DNA of 64,000 nucleotides from Rhynchopus euleeides (taxonomy: Eukaryota; Euglenozoa; Diplonemea; Diplonemida; Diplonemidae). The position numbers were made by a program, and so were the translations under genes. The stretch lies in contig OY723254.1 in assembly GCA_963210315.1 (NCBI GenBank), positions 2,014,379 through 2,078,378 on the forward strand, read 5' to 3'. A model generated the notes under the pieces. It ran no database searches, was not told where the DNA came from, and saw nothing but the letters and a program-made list of their open reading frames with translations. Shown here one piece after another: positions 18,545 to 29,000 of this stretch; positions within the stretch are counted from its first letter, which is position 1; each line of letters opens with the position of its first letter.

Positions 18545-19158
18545 GATCCTGTGGGGCTCAGAGGGGTGGTGGTGTGGGTGCGTGCGTCTCGTGTGGATTT
18601 CCCCGCCGGATCTTGTGCCCCCTTGTCTTGGCCTTTCGCCCCCCTCTTGTTGCTGACAGTTCGGCGTAGCCAGCACAGGAACCTTTTTCCCCCTCGCCGC
18701 GTGGATCTTTGCAAACACTCCACATGCCGCACAGGCTGTGGGGGTGCTCTGCGTTCCGAAGAACAACCAACTTTCGTTGCTCCCGTTCTCGCTTGCGATT
18801 CACTCGTTAGATAGTTTCACAACCAGACTCCCGCTGGGCCTCAGGAATGATACCGTGCAGATGCCTTGCGAGCCTCTCACACGACACAGCGATTCCTTCT
18901 CTGTTCGAAAGGCAGGCTCTCCCTCCGGGTGCCCCGCCCCGCCCCGCCCCTCCCCGCCTCCCAATAGGTTGGGTGACATACGTTGCGTTGAGCACCGCCA
19001 CCATCCTGACGGACGCTTGTTCTGAAGAAGACGTACCGACGTCACAACAGTGTGTAGAAGCGCCACCGCGGTATCACCGGAGGTGTACCGCTTTTATTCT
19101 GAGAGTTGTGCCCACGACAAAGACCTCACAGACCACCACCACCACCACCAGGCCTGCA
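18545..19158. other. Intergenic region
   Basis: No gene. It includes CCCCGCCCCGCC-type GC boxes (18,931-18,962) and a (CCA)n tract directly before AG at 19,150-19,151, seven bases upstream of the metacaspase ATG. Confidence 0.5.
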
Positions 19159-20730
19159 ATGGGGGGCAAGAACAGCCGTGAGAAGCTGTACTACCCCGAA
19201 GGTCTGACACGTCGGTTTGGCTATGTCAGCCAGTTCCATGACACCGCGCCTGAGGAGGCGCCACGCGCCACGGGCCCTATCTCCGGGGCGTACAAAATCC
19301 TCAGCATCGGGATCAACTACAGCGGCACGAAGCACCAGCTGGGGAGTGCCGTGACCGACACACACAACCACCTGCGGTTCCTCAAGCGGAGGGGCTTTGT
19401 GCCGTCGTGCGGGTTCCGCTGCCTGACGGACGACGGGCGGGGCGACATGATGCCGACATTCGAGAACATTGTGCGCTCCCTGATGTGGCTCGTCGAGGGG
19501 GCACAGCCGGGGCACGCGATGTACCTCCACTTCAGCGGGCACGGCACCATCCTCAACGGCACCGACTCCTATCTGGTGCCGATGGACTTCAAGACACGCG
19601 GGGCCATCCACTCCGATGTCATCGCTGAGGTGCTGGGCAAGACGCCCCCCGGTGCACGCGTGGTGGCTGTGATTGACACCAGCTATGCATGCACTATCGT
19701 GCCGCTGCCCTGGCAGGTCATGCTGGGCAATTCTGAGTTCCGCTGGCTGCAGGAGCGGCATGCGCGTGACCTGCTGTGCGGTCAGATCGTCGTGATCACC
19801 GGTGCGAGGCCCGACCAAGATGAACAAGTGTGCGGCACAGGCGCGCTGAGCATAGCAGTCATGTCCATCCTGGACAGCGACCCCAACGTCACCTTCGAGC
19901 ACCTCCTCCGGCGCCTGCGCGAGGGGCTGCGCTCCCGCCTGGGCAACAGGTGCAAGCTGCCCTGCATCGCCTCCTCACACAAGGTATGCCGCTGTGGGCT
20001 CTGCCGCAGCTAGCGGCGGGTGGCCCCCTCCCCCTGTGTGTCCACACCTCAAGCGATAGTTGTCAGTGTGCTGCCCCCCTGCCCCCTGGAACCCACCCAC
20101 CCCCACCACCCGCAGTTCGATCTCCATGAGCGGTTCTCCCTCGGGATGAACGACAAAGACAGAATGCTGCTCTCGTCATACCGCATGAGCACGCGCGTGG
20201 GGGAGAGCACCGCGACACATGCAAACTTCTTCATCGGCGCTAAAGTGGATGGGTGGTTCTACGATGCGTGGTACCCCGCAGTGGTGCGCACAGTCAACGG
20301 CGACGGCACATTCAACCTCGACTGGGAGGACGGGACAACCACAATGGGTGTCGACGCCAGCGGGGTCCGCCTGCCATTCCAGGTGGGCAGCGACGTCCGC
20401 ACACACGACAACCAACCCGCACCTGGCACTGCCGGCACTGCTGGGGGTGCTGAGGGAGCGGAGGGCCCCCCGGCAAGCGCAGCAGCGCAAGGCGACCCTG
20501 ACATGCCGCACACGGCACCGCCGCCCCTCTCCCACCCCCCACCGCACGGCAGCGCCGCACGCCCCCACACACAGGGCGCGCCAGGCGCAAGACCCTACGG
20601 CACACAGGACCAGGCACGCGCCGCCACAAACAACCCGCCCCTCCCGCACCCCCCGCCACGCCCAGCCACCGGCGCACCTCTGCGCGAGACGGACGGATCC
20701 CCCAGGACGCCCTCCGTGTCGCCCCGCTGA
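19159..20730 (+). CDS. Metacaspase-fold pseudoprotease (Cys to Ser) with C-terminal Tudor-like domain
   Basis: Exons 19159-19983 and 20116-20730; the phase-0 intron has donor GTATGC and acceptor CAG. It encodes 479 residues. The p20-like part has the beta strand KILSIGINY, the catalytic His in YLHFSGHGT (H128), and VVAVIDTSYACT where active metacaspases read DSCHSG, so the catalytic Cys position is Ser (S175), with a Cys three residues later (C178). The exon junction restores the conserved metacaspase end (SSHK-FDLHERFSL). Then comes a Tudor-like barrel (about 315-370: GWFYDAWYPAVVRTVNGDGT followed by FNLDWEDG) and a Pro-rich tail. The N-terminus MGGKNS fits the N-myristoylation consensus (Gly2, Ser6). 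Trypanosoma brucei MCA4, a Ser-substituted acylated metacaspase, is the closest known parallel; loss of proteolysis is inference. Confidence 0.88.
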
Positions 20731-22092
20731 GAGGGGTTGTGGGCGGGTGGGTGGGTGGGAGGGTGTGGCGTCGTGACCAGGGTAGGGTACCGCAATGTGT
20801 CTGTGTGTGCCACAAGCGGGCATCGCCAGCCATAGGGTGCAGTGGTGCTGTGCCTGAGTGGGGGTGGGGGCTATGTATGTAGATTCTATAAACCGGGGGA
20901 GGGGGGGGGGGTTGGGGGGGGAGGCGGGCTCGGCTCGGGAAACTGTAACCGTGACATTTGTAGACACGCAATAGGCATAGGCATAGATCCAAAGATACAC
21001 ACAAAGAGTACCATCTCGTGAGAGCATCCCCCTCCTCCCCACCCTCCCACACCCCCCCCGCTCACCCACCCGCCCCATTTCCCCCAAAGGACATGGCAAC
21101 GCCTGACCTGTGCCTCCGTGAAGCCTGAAACCAGACAAATGAATCGCCCAACTGAATCATGCTAGCTAAACTCCGGAAAGAAGTGTCTTTTTTCGTTGAA
21201 CGCAGCCTTGAGCCTGCGCCTGGGCCTGCGGGCGCAGGGCACCCCCCGCACGGGCCCCAGCAGGGTCGTCGCGGCGCAGCTGATGCAGGTGCACCAGCCC
21301 CAGCGTGGCCTCGTCCGGGTGCCACCACTCGTCCACGTCCAGGGGGTTGAGAGCCCCGGCGCCCCTGCGGCTGTCGCTGCGGGGGTGCCGGCTACGCTGC
21401 CGGCCCTGTCCCGCTGCTCCGGCTTTCCGACCCTCGGTGCTCCGGCGCCGGCTCCGGAGCCCGTCCCGTTTCCCCGCAGGCGGGCCAGCTCCGCCTGGAG
21501 GTCCGCTACCTCCTGCATGCGCCGTGAGGCCACCGCGTCTCCTCCATCATCATCGCGGCGGTGCGCGTCTTCTCCTTCTCGAGGGCCAGTTCGGCCTCGA
21601 GGCGGGCTCTCTTCACCTCCGCGTGCCTTTGGCGGCCCTCGTAGCCGCCCCCGCCTCCACCCCCGCCGCGTGCACCCTCGCGTGCGCCTCGATCTGCGTG
21701 GCTCGGATGTCGGCCCCCGCGACCTCGCGGGTGGCCATCTCTCGGGCGTTGGCGGTGTTCACTGCCGCCAGCGCCTGCCCCATCGCCATCCCGAAGTCGC
21801 CCGCCGGGAGGGGGGCGGACAAGGCGTCCGGGTTGCCCGCGCCGCGCCCCACTCCGGACAGCACCAGCTCCGAGTTCTGCACGCCAGGCATCGGATATGT
21901 CGGGGGTTGAAGGGTGGAGTAAGGAGAAGGGAGTAGGTGGGAGTGTTGAACCACGAAAGTATTTTTCGTTGAACGCAGCCAAATATAAGGCCTAACCTGT
22001 TTTTGGCGCACGGGTGTGATGACAAAAGGGAAAAGTGCTAGCACGAACATGATGTTGGTCTTCTGGCTATGTCTGGTTTCTTAGAACACTTA
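20731..22092. other. Intergenic region
   Basis: It holds a G run at 20,897-20,921 and C-rich tracts near 21,030-21,060. The part 21,180-21,980 looks partly coding on the minus strand (listed separately). The rest up to the MITE shows nothing recognisable. Confidence 0.5.
21189..21891 (-). pseudogene. Frameshifted coiled-coil coding remnant
   Basis: On the minus strand a Met-initiated frame starts at 21,891 (MPGVQNSELVLSGVG) and reads an Ala/Arg-rich helix (AREMATREVAGADIRATQIE) until a stop at 21,613. Coiled-coil-like sequence then continues in two other minus frames: KRARLEAELALEKEKTRTAA, then MQEVADLQAELARLRGNG. At least two frame changes are needed, so it is broken or mis-assembled. The 19-base word TTTTTCGTTGAACGCAGCC (encoding KAAFNEK-like residues on the minus strand) flanks the region directly at 21,189-21,207 and 21,962-21,980. 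It is the only coding-like sequence on the minus strand of the gene-rich part apart from the possible RT relic. No family recognised. Confidence 0.4.
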
Positions 22093-22391
22093 CAGGGGGG
22101 GGGGGCGAATAGAATTACTAAGTAATACTATTCAAAATGGCATGTTTGAAAAATTCCCAAATTTTGGGTTGGGCGCATTCCCCAGTACGTGGTATTCCAC
22201 TCCACCGAAATCGAAAAAAAAGTTGATCGTGAACTGGCCTGAACCAGCGCAGTTCACGACCAACTTTTTTTTCGATTTCGGTGGAGTGGAATACCACTTA
22301 CTGGGGAATGCGCCCAACCCAAAATTTGGGAATTTTTCAAACATGCCATTTTGAATAGTATTACTTAGTAATTCTATTCGCCCCCCCCCTG
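22093..22391. mobile_element. 299-bp palindromic MITE with CAGGGGGG ends, flanked by TA
   Basis: A nearly perfect foldback: the left arm (22,093-22,238) reads CAGGGGGGGGGGG then CGAATAGAATTACTAAG, and the right arm (about 22,247-22,391) is its complement with only a few mismatches and a short loop. TA lies immediately outside both ends (22,091-22,092 and 22,392-22,393), as in a TA target-site duplication. There is no ORF. The ends resemble the TTACTG9 ends at 38,124, 51,877 and 54,969. Confidence 0.85.
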
Positions 22392-22576
22392 TAACGTGCA
22401 AAACCAATAAAGGTGGGGCGGCCGACACACCCATCCCCCACCCCCCACACACCACTCGGCGCAGCGCGGCTGTTTTTTTTTTCATCTGCCGTTTCCGCCA
22501 AAGAGAGTCTTCCGTGCGTCGGAGTGTTTGGGTCGTTGTGATACCAAAAAGGCATCTTGCAAACCCCTGCTTTCTG

Positions 22577-23497
22577 ATGCCGTCCGACTCCCCCCACCCG
22601 CCGAGCAGCGACGGCACCGCCGACGGGAAGAGGGTGCCCGCGGCAGATGTGCACCCCACATCCCCGCCGCAGTCTCCACAGGACGCCCTCCTCGGGGTTC
22701 CCTGTGGCGTGGTGACAGACGAGGTACCCCCGGATGACCAGCCCGAGGACACCCGGCAACCGCACACCCCACACACCCCGCCTGGGGCACAGCCTCAGCC
22801 TCCTCCGCCAGCCCCTCCTCCGCCGCACGCGCCTCCTGCTCCTGAAGGGCTGGATCAGCCGCAGCCGCCGCAGCAGCAGCAGCACAGCCAACCCCCCCTG
22901 TCACAGTCAGGCTCTGCATCCCACCACAGCAACAGCTTCCACACGGCACGGCCTGCCCCGGGTGACCACTTCTCCGTTGGAGGGGGGAGCTCGCCGGATG
23001 GGTCCCCGCTTCTGACGCAGCAGGCGTCAGGCGGTGTGGCGGCGTCGCTGCGGTATCCTTTAGGGCTGTCTCTAGAGGAGGGGAGGCCGCTGCTGACGGA
23101 TTCGCTGCAGCAGAGGCTGGCAGGTCTGATGGGGGCTGTGTCTGCGATGCGGCAGAGCCGGGAGCAGGCTCGGGTGAGGAGTCGGAAGATGTGCCGCAGC
23201 CAGGCGGAGCTGTCGGAGATGCTGGTCCGGATGGGGCTCGGAGCGGAGCTGCAGGAGTCGCGCAACGCGGCGTCGCGTGTGGCGGTGCGGTCGGACCTCC
23301 ATGCGGCGCTGGAGACGCAGACGCATCTCTACCTAACGCTGGGGGCAAACGACATCAAGGCGAGAGACCCTTCTTGGGTTGCCTACCTCGATAGGTCCAC
23401 CCAGGCTGTGTATTACCACAACCCGGACACAGGTGAGACGACCTGGGCACAGCCGCGCGATGAAATCGATGTGCGAAATCTGTGCTCCCTCCTCTGA
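22577..23497 (+). CDS. WW-domain protein with Pro/Gln-rich N-terminus
   Basis: 306 residues from the ATG at 22,577. The frame is open upstream to 22,514, but only from a non-ATG codon. Residues 1-130 are Pro/Gln/Ser-rich and probably disordered. About 175-240 is a charged helix (LLTDSLQQRLAGLMGAVSAM... and MCRSQAELSEMLVRMG). The C-terminus is a WW domain (about 263-296): W in DPSWVAYLDRS, YYHN, and TGETTWAQP, with both signature Trp, the Tyr pair and the final Pro present. WW domains bind Pro-rich or phospho-Ser/Thr-Pro ligands. It ends shortly after the domain (NLCSLL). It is not assignable to a named family; splicing or transcription factors and ciliary WW proteins are possibilities. Confidence 0.8.
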   Translation: MPSDSPHPPSSDGTADGKRVPAADVHPTSPPQSPQDALLGVPCGVVTDEVPPDDQPEDTRQPHTPHTPPGAQPQPPPPAPPPPHAPPAPEGLDQPQPPQQQQHSQPPLSQSGSASHHSNSFHTARPAPGDHFSVGGGSSPDGSPLLTQQASGGVAASLRYPLGLSLEEGRPLLTDSLQQRLAGLMGAVSAMRQSREQARVRSRKMCRSQAELSEMLVRMGLGAELQESRNAASRVAVRSDLHAALETQTHLYLTLGANDIKARDPSWVAYLDRSTQAVYYHNPDTGETTWAQPRDEIDVRNLCSLL

Positions 23498-24789
23498 AGA
23501 CGCAAGAGGGTGTGGGGGGGGGGGGGTCATATCTCTCTGTTGAACTTTGTTGCCCCCCCTGGTGTGGTGCGGTGTGACGCATGGATGAAGTGTGCTAACC
23601 CGGAGTGGGAGAGGGTGAAGGGTGTGTGTGTATAGAGGTGTCCCATCGCACTGCGCTAAAAATGTATAGATCCATGTCTGTGTTGCAGTTGAAGGATTCG
23701 TTGCCAGGTTTGTTGTTGGAGGTTTCGCGTCGTTAAGAATTGCCTCAGCGGTTATTTGTTGTTCGGTAAATTGTTGCCGGGATGGGTATGTTTCACCTGT
23801 AAAGGTTCAGGTTCCCCATGCTCTCCTCCCCCTTCTTGGTTGCTGTAGGGTGAGCGACAGTCACACCGTCGATGTTTTGTGTCTTGTTGTCGTGCGCGTA
23901 TTGCGTCACCACACCCACCCCCGACCGGACATGACTGTCACATTTGCGGCACCCCTCCAGGTGCAGCTCGCTCAGGTATAGGTGCGCTCAGGGCTGTGGG
24001 TTCCAGTGCACTTGGACGTCTGGATTCGTTTTTCCCCTTTATCTCCTTCGATTTCAGATGGTGAGAATCTTCCCCGGAAGAAAGACCCCCAGAACGTGCG
24101 CCTTTGCACTGTTGCGCCGTCGATCATCAAAAACACATCCGTTCCTTCGAGGACTTCCATGAGTTCCGCTTGAGACCTTTCATTCAGGTCGTCGACACAC
24201 GCAGCAGTATCATCCGCAAACAAAGACTCTCCCTGAAGCTGTACCTGAGGCAAAATATCACGAATAACGCTTCCGGAGCGCATCATGCGAAAGGCGGTTC
24301 CGTTCTCAGCAAACCAAAATGCATGAAGCTCCCTGTAGCTTTTGAAACCCCTTGCCCGTATGCCCCAGCAGGTTGGTGGGGTCGTCAATATTTGCGGCGA
24401 CCTTGCGGATTGTGAGCCCCTGCCGGTGTGGTGGATGCGGTGCATACCGGAGGTGGGCCCCTCCTCCTGGAGGCGAAGGGCCCACGCTGTTCTTAAAGTT
24501 GTCGTACGCGATACGCGCAGCCCTATTACTTGTAATAAAATGTCCAACGATATGTACCTGACCATCACTCAGCTTGCCGCGACAGGGTTGCGGTTTTCCA
24601 TTCACCAGGATTTTTGTCATTGCATTCCCCATTAGGCGTTTCGGGTTACTTGCATGGTGTGGCCAGTCACGGCCAAACTTATGCTGCCACAGCCGAAGCC
24701 ACACCACACGCCACAAGGCACACCACATACTCGCAGGAGGGGCAGGTGGGGTTCTGCAGGGGGGCACGCCGCCCGCTGCTTGCTGCTCG
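23498..24789. other. Intergenic region with a possible reverse-transcriptase relic
   Basis: A G run follows the WW gene (23,513-23,526). 23,530-24,030 shows no gene. 24,040-24,632 has minus-strand RT-like words (separate entry). The final 150 bases end in a CAG-rich stretch ahead of the next ATG. Confidence 0.5.
24040..24632 (-). pseudogene. Possible degenerate non-LTR reverse-transcriptase fragment
   Basis: Reading the minus strand, MTKILVNGKPQPC (start 24,632) resembles the VLVNG word that precedes the RT active site in LINE elements. About 400 bases on, in a second frame, GESLFADDTAACVDD (24,190-24,232) carries an ADDT box like the YADDT catalytic motif, followed by a helix (SQAELMEVLE) as in LINE RTs. 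The distance is larger than usual and the frame changes, so an insertion or decay is required. It could be chance. Confidence 0.35.
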
Positions 24790-25098
24790 ATGTATTGGGA
24801 TGAGGAGGACGTGTCGAGTCTGCTTCTGGACATTCCGCATGCAAAGGCTGAGGTGAAGAAGCTCGATGAGAGCGTGAAGCACTTGAACGTGGCAGTGGCT
24901 GAGCTGGAACACCGGAAGACTGAGGGCAGCAGGGTGTTCGTGGGCCCGCCTGGCGGCATCATGTTCAAGCAGGACCGTGAGACCGTGCTTGCCGACGCGC
25001 GGGCAAGGCTTGCCAAGGAGAAGAAGGCTGCGGCGGAGGCGAGGGCGCGCCTGGACACACTCCTGCAGCGGCAGGTCTCCAAGAACAGGCAGGGCTGA
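24790..25098 (+). CDS. Small prefoldin-like coiled-coil protein (PDRG1-like)
   Basis: 102 residues. The pattern is helix (AKAEVKKLDESVKHLNVAVAELEHRKTE, in two parts), beta-hairpin (SRVFVGPPGGIMFKQ), helix (RETVLADARARLAKEKKAAA), which is the beta-prefoldin architecture. The hairpin (hydrophobic, GxMF) and the length fit PDRG1, a prefoldin-like subunit of the R2TP/PAQosome co-chaperone complex. Prefoldins form heterohexamers that hand unfolded clients to chaperonins. The start at 24,790 is the first ATG (MYWDEEDVSSLLLDI). No intron seen. The PDRG1 assignment is by fold and length only; another beta-type prefoldin subunit is possible. Confidence 0.65.
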   Translation: MYWDEEDVSSLLLDIPHAKAEVKKLDESVKHLNVAVAELEHRKTEGSRVFVGPPGGIMFKQDRETVLADARARLAKEKKAAAEARARLDTLLQRQVSKNRQG

Positions 25099-26003
25099 GC
25101 ACGGTTGCAGGCGAGTCGTGCCGTGGGCCATGCGAAGAGCCCCCTTGGGCCAGGTTCGCCAGCGCTTTTCTGGGAAGAGGTCTGCATGCGCGTAGGGATG
25201 CAATGTTGCCCTGCACAACAGGCAACTCCACACGGTGCCCGCTCGGCGGCAGCACAGTCGAGGCTCGGCAAGGCACAGCGCATCAGACAGCCGCACCCTT
25301 TTGCTTTGTGACGCCCTGTGTCCAACGCACCGCAGCAAGCCTTCCGCCGGCCTGCAAGGAGCAGGAGTACCGCAGCAACAGCCTGCTAGAGGGTGGAGTG
25401 GCCATCGCTGGTGGCGCTGCCCTCCGTCGTGAACCTAGCCCCTGTGTGTGTTGACGTTCCTGCTCGAGTGAGCATCATGTGATATGGTTGGTGGAAGTGT
25501 TCGCTGCAGGAGCAGAAGGCAGTGCATCCGTTTCGTGTTTGTTTGAGGCAACCTGTCTTCCTCCAACTTCTAACCCCACAAAGCTGCATCAGCACCTGGT
25601 GGTGGTTGCCACAGGGTGCACTCAGCGCCACGGGTTCCTCGTGTTGAGGCACGAACTGAGGGCCGGTGTCGTCTGGTAAGTCTATGAGAGGTTGTGTCAT
25701 GCACCTTTGCGTGAGGGCCGGCCATGCTGTATGGTGTGTGCTGTGCAAAGGTGTGATTCTGGGGGGCTGGGTGGTGGCTGATGTCTTGGCCCCACGCGGC
25801 AACGCGTTGCCAAAAAGAAGGCCGCAAAATCACAGGAGGCAAGAGTGAAGAGGGGTGCGGGAATGAAATGCCCACACACACACACACACCCCTCCCACTC
25901 CGCCCCTTTTCTCGAAACAGTTCAAACGTATATTAAGCGCCGTGCGTGTCCCCGTGATCCCCACCCCCAGTTCTCCTGCACACGTGACCCTGCCACAGGC
26001 CGC
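25099..26003. other. Intergenic region
   Basis: No convincing coding sequence. It includes a (CA)n tract at 25,872-25,888. It ends with two candidate acceptors, CCCCCAG (25,970) and GCCACAG (25,998), the latter five bases before the next ATG. Confidence 0.5.
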
Positions 26004-29000
26004 ATGTCTTTCACGGTACATAGCGTACCAGGGGACAATGTGGCGCAGGTCTGCAAAGCCGATGGAGTGAAGCGGTGGCTTGAGAGCGAGCGGACCCTGT
26101 GCGAGCTCAGCTTCCATGGCACTGGGCAATACCTGGCGCTGGCGCACCGGCGTGGGGTGGCTGTGGTGCAGATGGGGCGTCGGGAGGCAGGCGGTGTGCT
26201 TCGTGAGAAGGCCCGCGTGCCCTTCCGCCGCTTCAGCACGCTGAGCTGTGAGGGCGACGTGACAGCGATGCACTGGGTGCGTGTGGGGCGCACCTCGGCC
26301 AAGGTGCCCCTGCTGCTGCTAGGCACTAGCAACGGTGTGCTGCTGACGCTCAGCTACCGCACGGCACTTCTGCACAGGCAGAAGGTTGCTGTGGGGTCCA
26401 TTGTTTCCATCCACCACCGGAGGCGGCAGGACAAGCTGGACGAGGTTCTGGTGCTTGCGGCGCCAAATGTGCTCGTGTCGATCGACGCGTCGCCGCTTGT
26501 GCATCTCAGTGACGCAAAATATGTCGAGCCTGTCACTGACGACGACCCTGCACGCCGGCCGAAGGATTCGGACCCCTTCACAGACGATGTCACTGACTAT
26601 GCCATAGACACACCAACGTACTCTGTGAACTCCTCGCTGCCTGGCGGCCTCGCTTGCACGACACACAAGCTGATGACCTGTGAGGGTGAGGTGTGTACCA
26701 AATCTGCCATTGCAACCTGTGCGCATTTGCCTGTTGCTTCGTTTCCCACTATCTTGACCCGGGTGTGGCAGCCCGCGCGACCCCCAGTGGCAGTGCTGTG
26801 TTGCACAAACAGCCAAAACACACGGCCGCCACTGCTTCTGTGTGCACCCACCCGTAATCGCACCTCATACCACTCTCCACACACAGGCTGCATCGGTTGC
26901 TGCGGTCGCGCCCGTCGCCAAGGTGCGCAGCGATCCGTTTGAAGCCAGCAACGTTCCTCTGAAGTGGGTCGTATGTCACCCCACTCCACCCACGTGGCTT
27001 GCTGCTACTCTCACATGTGTGCGGGTGTGTTGGATGAGTGCCTGCCGCATTGCGGCAGTGGAGTGCACACCTATGGACACCTAGTGCGTTCCTCGCTGCT
27101 CCAACAAACACAACAAACTCGTGACAGATTTCCACGTGTGTGTAGCAGTGCCCCCGGTGCACCACTTGCAACACTTGCACAACTTGCCCACTTCAGGGAT
27201 TGCCACTGCCATCCTGCCACCCGCAACAGATTGCAGCGGGGAAACAGCCTTCGCTCGGCGCATACAAGCTTGCTGGGGATGAAACGCAGAGCACGGCTGA
27301 TTCCGCTTGGAAGGTGGCCAGCGCTGCCCTCAGCTTTGCAAAGGTGTCGCTTCTCGGAAGGGCGCCGAAGCCGAAGGCTGCGGCACCTGTCACTGTGAAT
27401 GCGGAGCAGGAGTTCCAAGATACGAAACGCGAGTTTGAGAGTGTGAGCGTCGACTACACAGGACGGTACGTGGCCGCTGCCGACAACCTGGGGCGTGTCG
27501 CGGTGGTGGACACGACGCTGTTCACTATCGTGCGGCTGCTGAAGGGCTACCGGCAGGCGACAGTGCTGTGGCTGCCCCCCTCTGCAGATGCGGGCTACAC
27601 CTTCCTGGTGCACCTTCCGCGCCGCGGCATCATCGAGGTGTGGAGCCTTGGCAGCCAGCAGCGCGTGGCTGCGGCGACCATCGGGTTCAACTGCCACGTC
27701 AAGCACTCTGGGCGTGCAGACGACATGACTTGCCTTGTCGTGCAGACAGACGGCAGCACATCCACACTGGTATGCACTGCGGATATGCCTCTGCGAGGTG
27801 CCCTATCTCTGTCGCTGTCGTAGATGCACCACATTGCCTCAGCACATCATCACAACCACCACCACCGCACGCAGAGCCTCAGCACCGACAGCAAGAAGCT
27901 TGCAGGCAGTGCCTTCTCCCCAGACGAGGTATGCGAGGGAAGCAACTTGCAGGAATAATTATTTCTCCCCTCATGACGTGACCTGAATATGGCGGCCTTT
28001 CGGGCGGGATTTTTCCACCACCCCTTTCATTGCATTCCGAACGTGCCCCAACCAGCCGCACTGACACCCCTCCCCACAGGCCCCCACTTCGCTGCGGGTG
28101 TGGCGTGAGGCCTGCCAGTCGGACGATGCGAACCTGGAGAACCTCACCGCTGTGCTCGGGACCTTCAAGAACACGCTGGAGGTGCTTGAGTGCATCGTCA
28201 CCATGCCCGAGTCCCTGGGGCACGTCCTGTGGATCGACTGCACCGCCGCCGCACTCATGATCCTGGAGAAGCGCGGCATCGGGCTGGAGGAGGTGGTCAA
28301 CCAGGAGTCATCCGATGAGGTGTCGTTGTCTGACGAGCGCCTCATCACAGAGCAGGAGCGTCTGATGGGCCCTGAGGCACAGCTGCTGACGGAAGGCAAC
28401 GTCTACCTCTACCTGGTCAACCGGCTCTCGGTGCTCAATGCGTACATCATGGCGCTGTCGAAGGTCCGGAGGCCGCGTGACGTGGACCCGCCGACCATCG
28501 CACGCGAGTGGAATGAGGCGCTTTCATCCATTGACTTTGGGGAGGGTGAGCTGGACCCTCCCATCACGCCGCTGACGCGGGGGTCGGCGAAGGCGGTGCG
28601 CGAGAGGCAGCAGGTGGAGGTGTCGATGACTGACTTCCTGTCCTACTTCGACATGCTTTCGAAGGCGGCCCGGCTGATCAAGGTCGACATGCGGCTGGCG
28701 GAGTTCATGTGCTTCTCGCTGACGGAGGGTTCGATCGATGTGTTCGCCAACTGCGCGCACATCCTCTCCCTTGGGAACAGCGTGCTGCTGCATATGATCA
28801 TGCTCTGGGGCACCCGCCAGCGCAGCATCCGCACCGTGATGCCGATCGACAGCTTTGCACGCCTCGTCGCGACTCCCGTGGCGGAGCAGGTGGCTGAGGA
28901 CCCACCTGCGTGGCTGCTCGACATGCGGCAGACAGACGCCCTGATGCATGCTGCCTATGTCATTGTTGCATCTCTCAAGCGACTCGCTTCGAATGATCCT

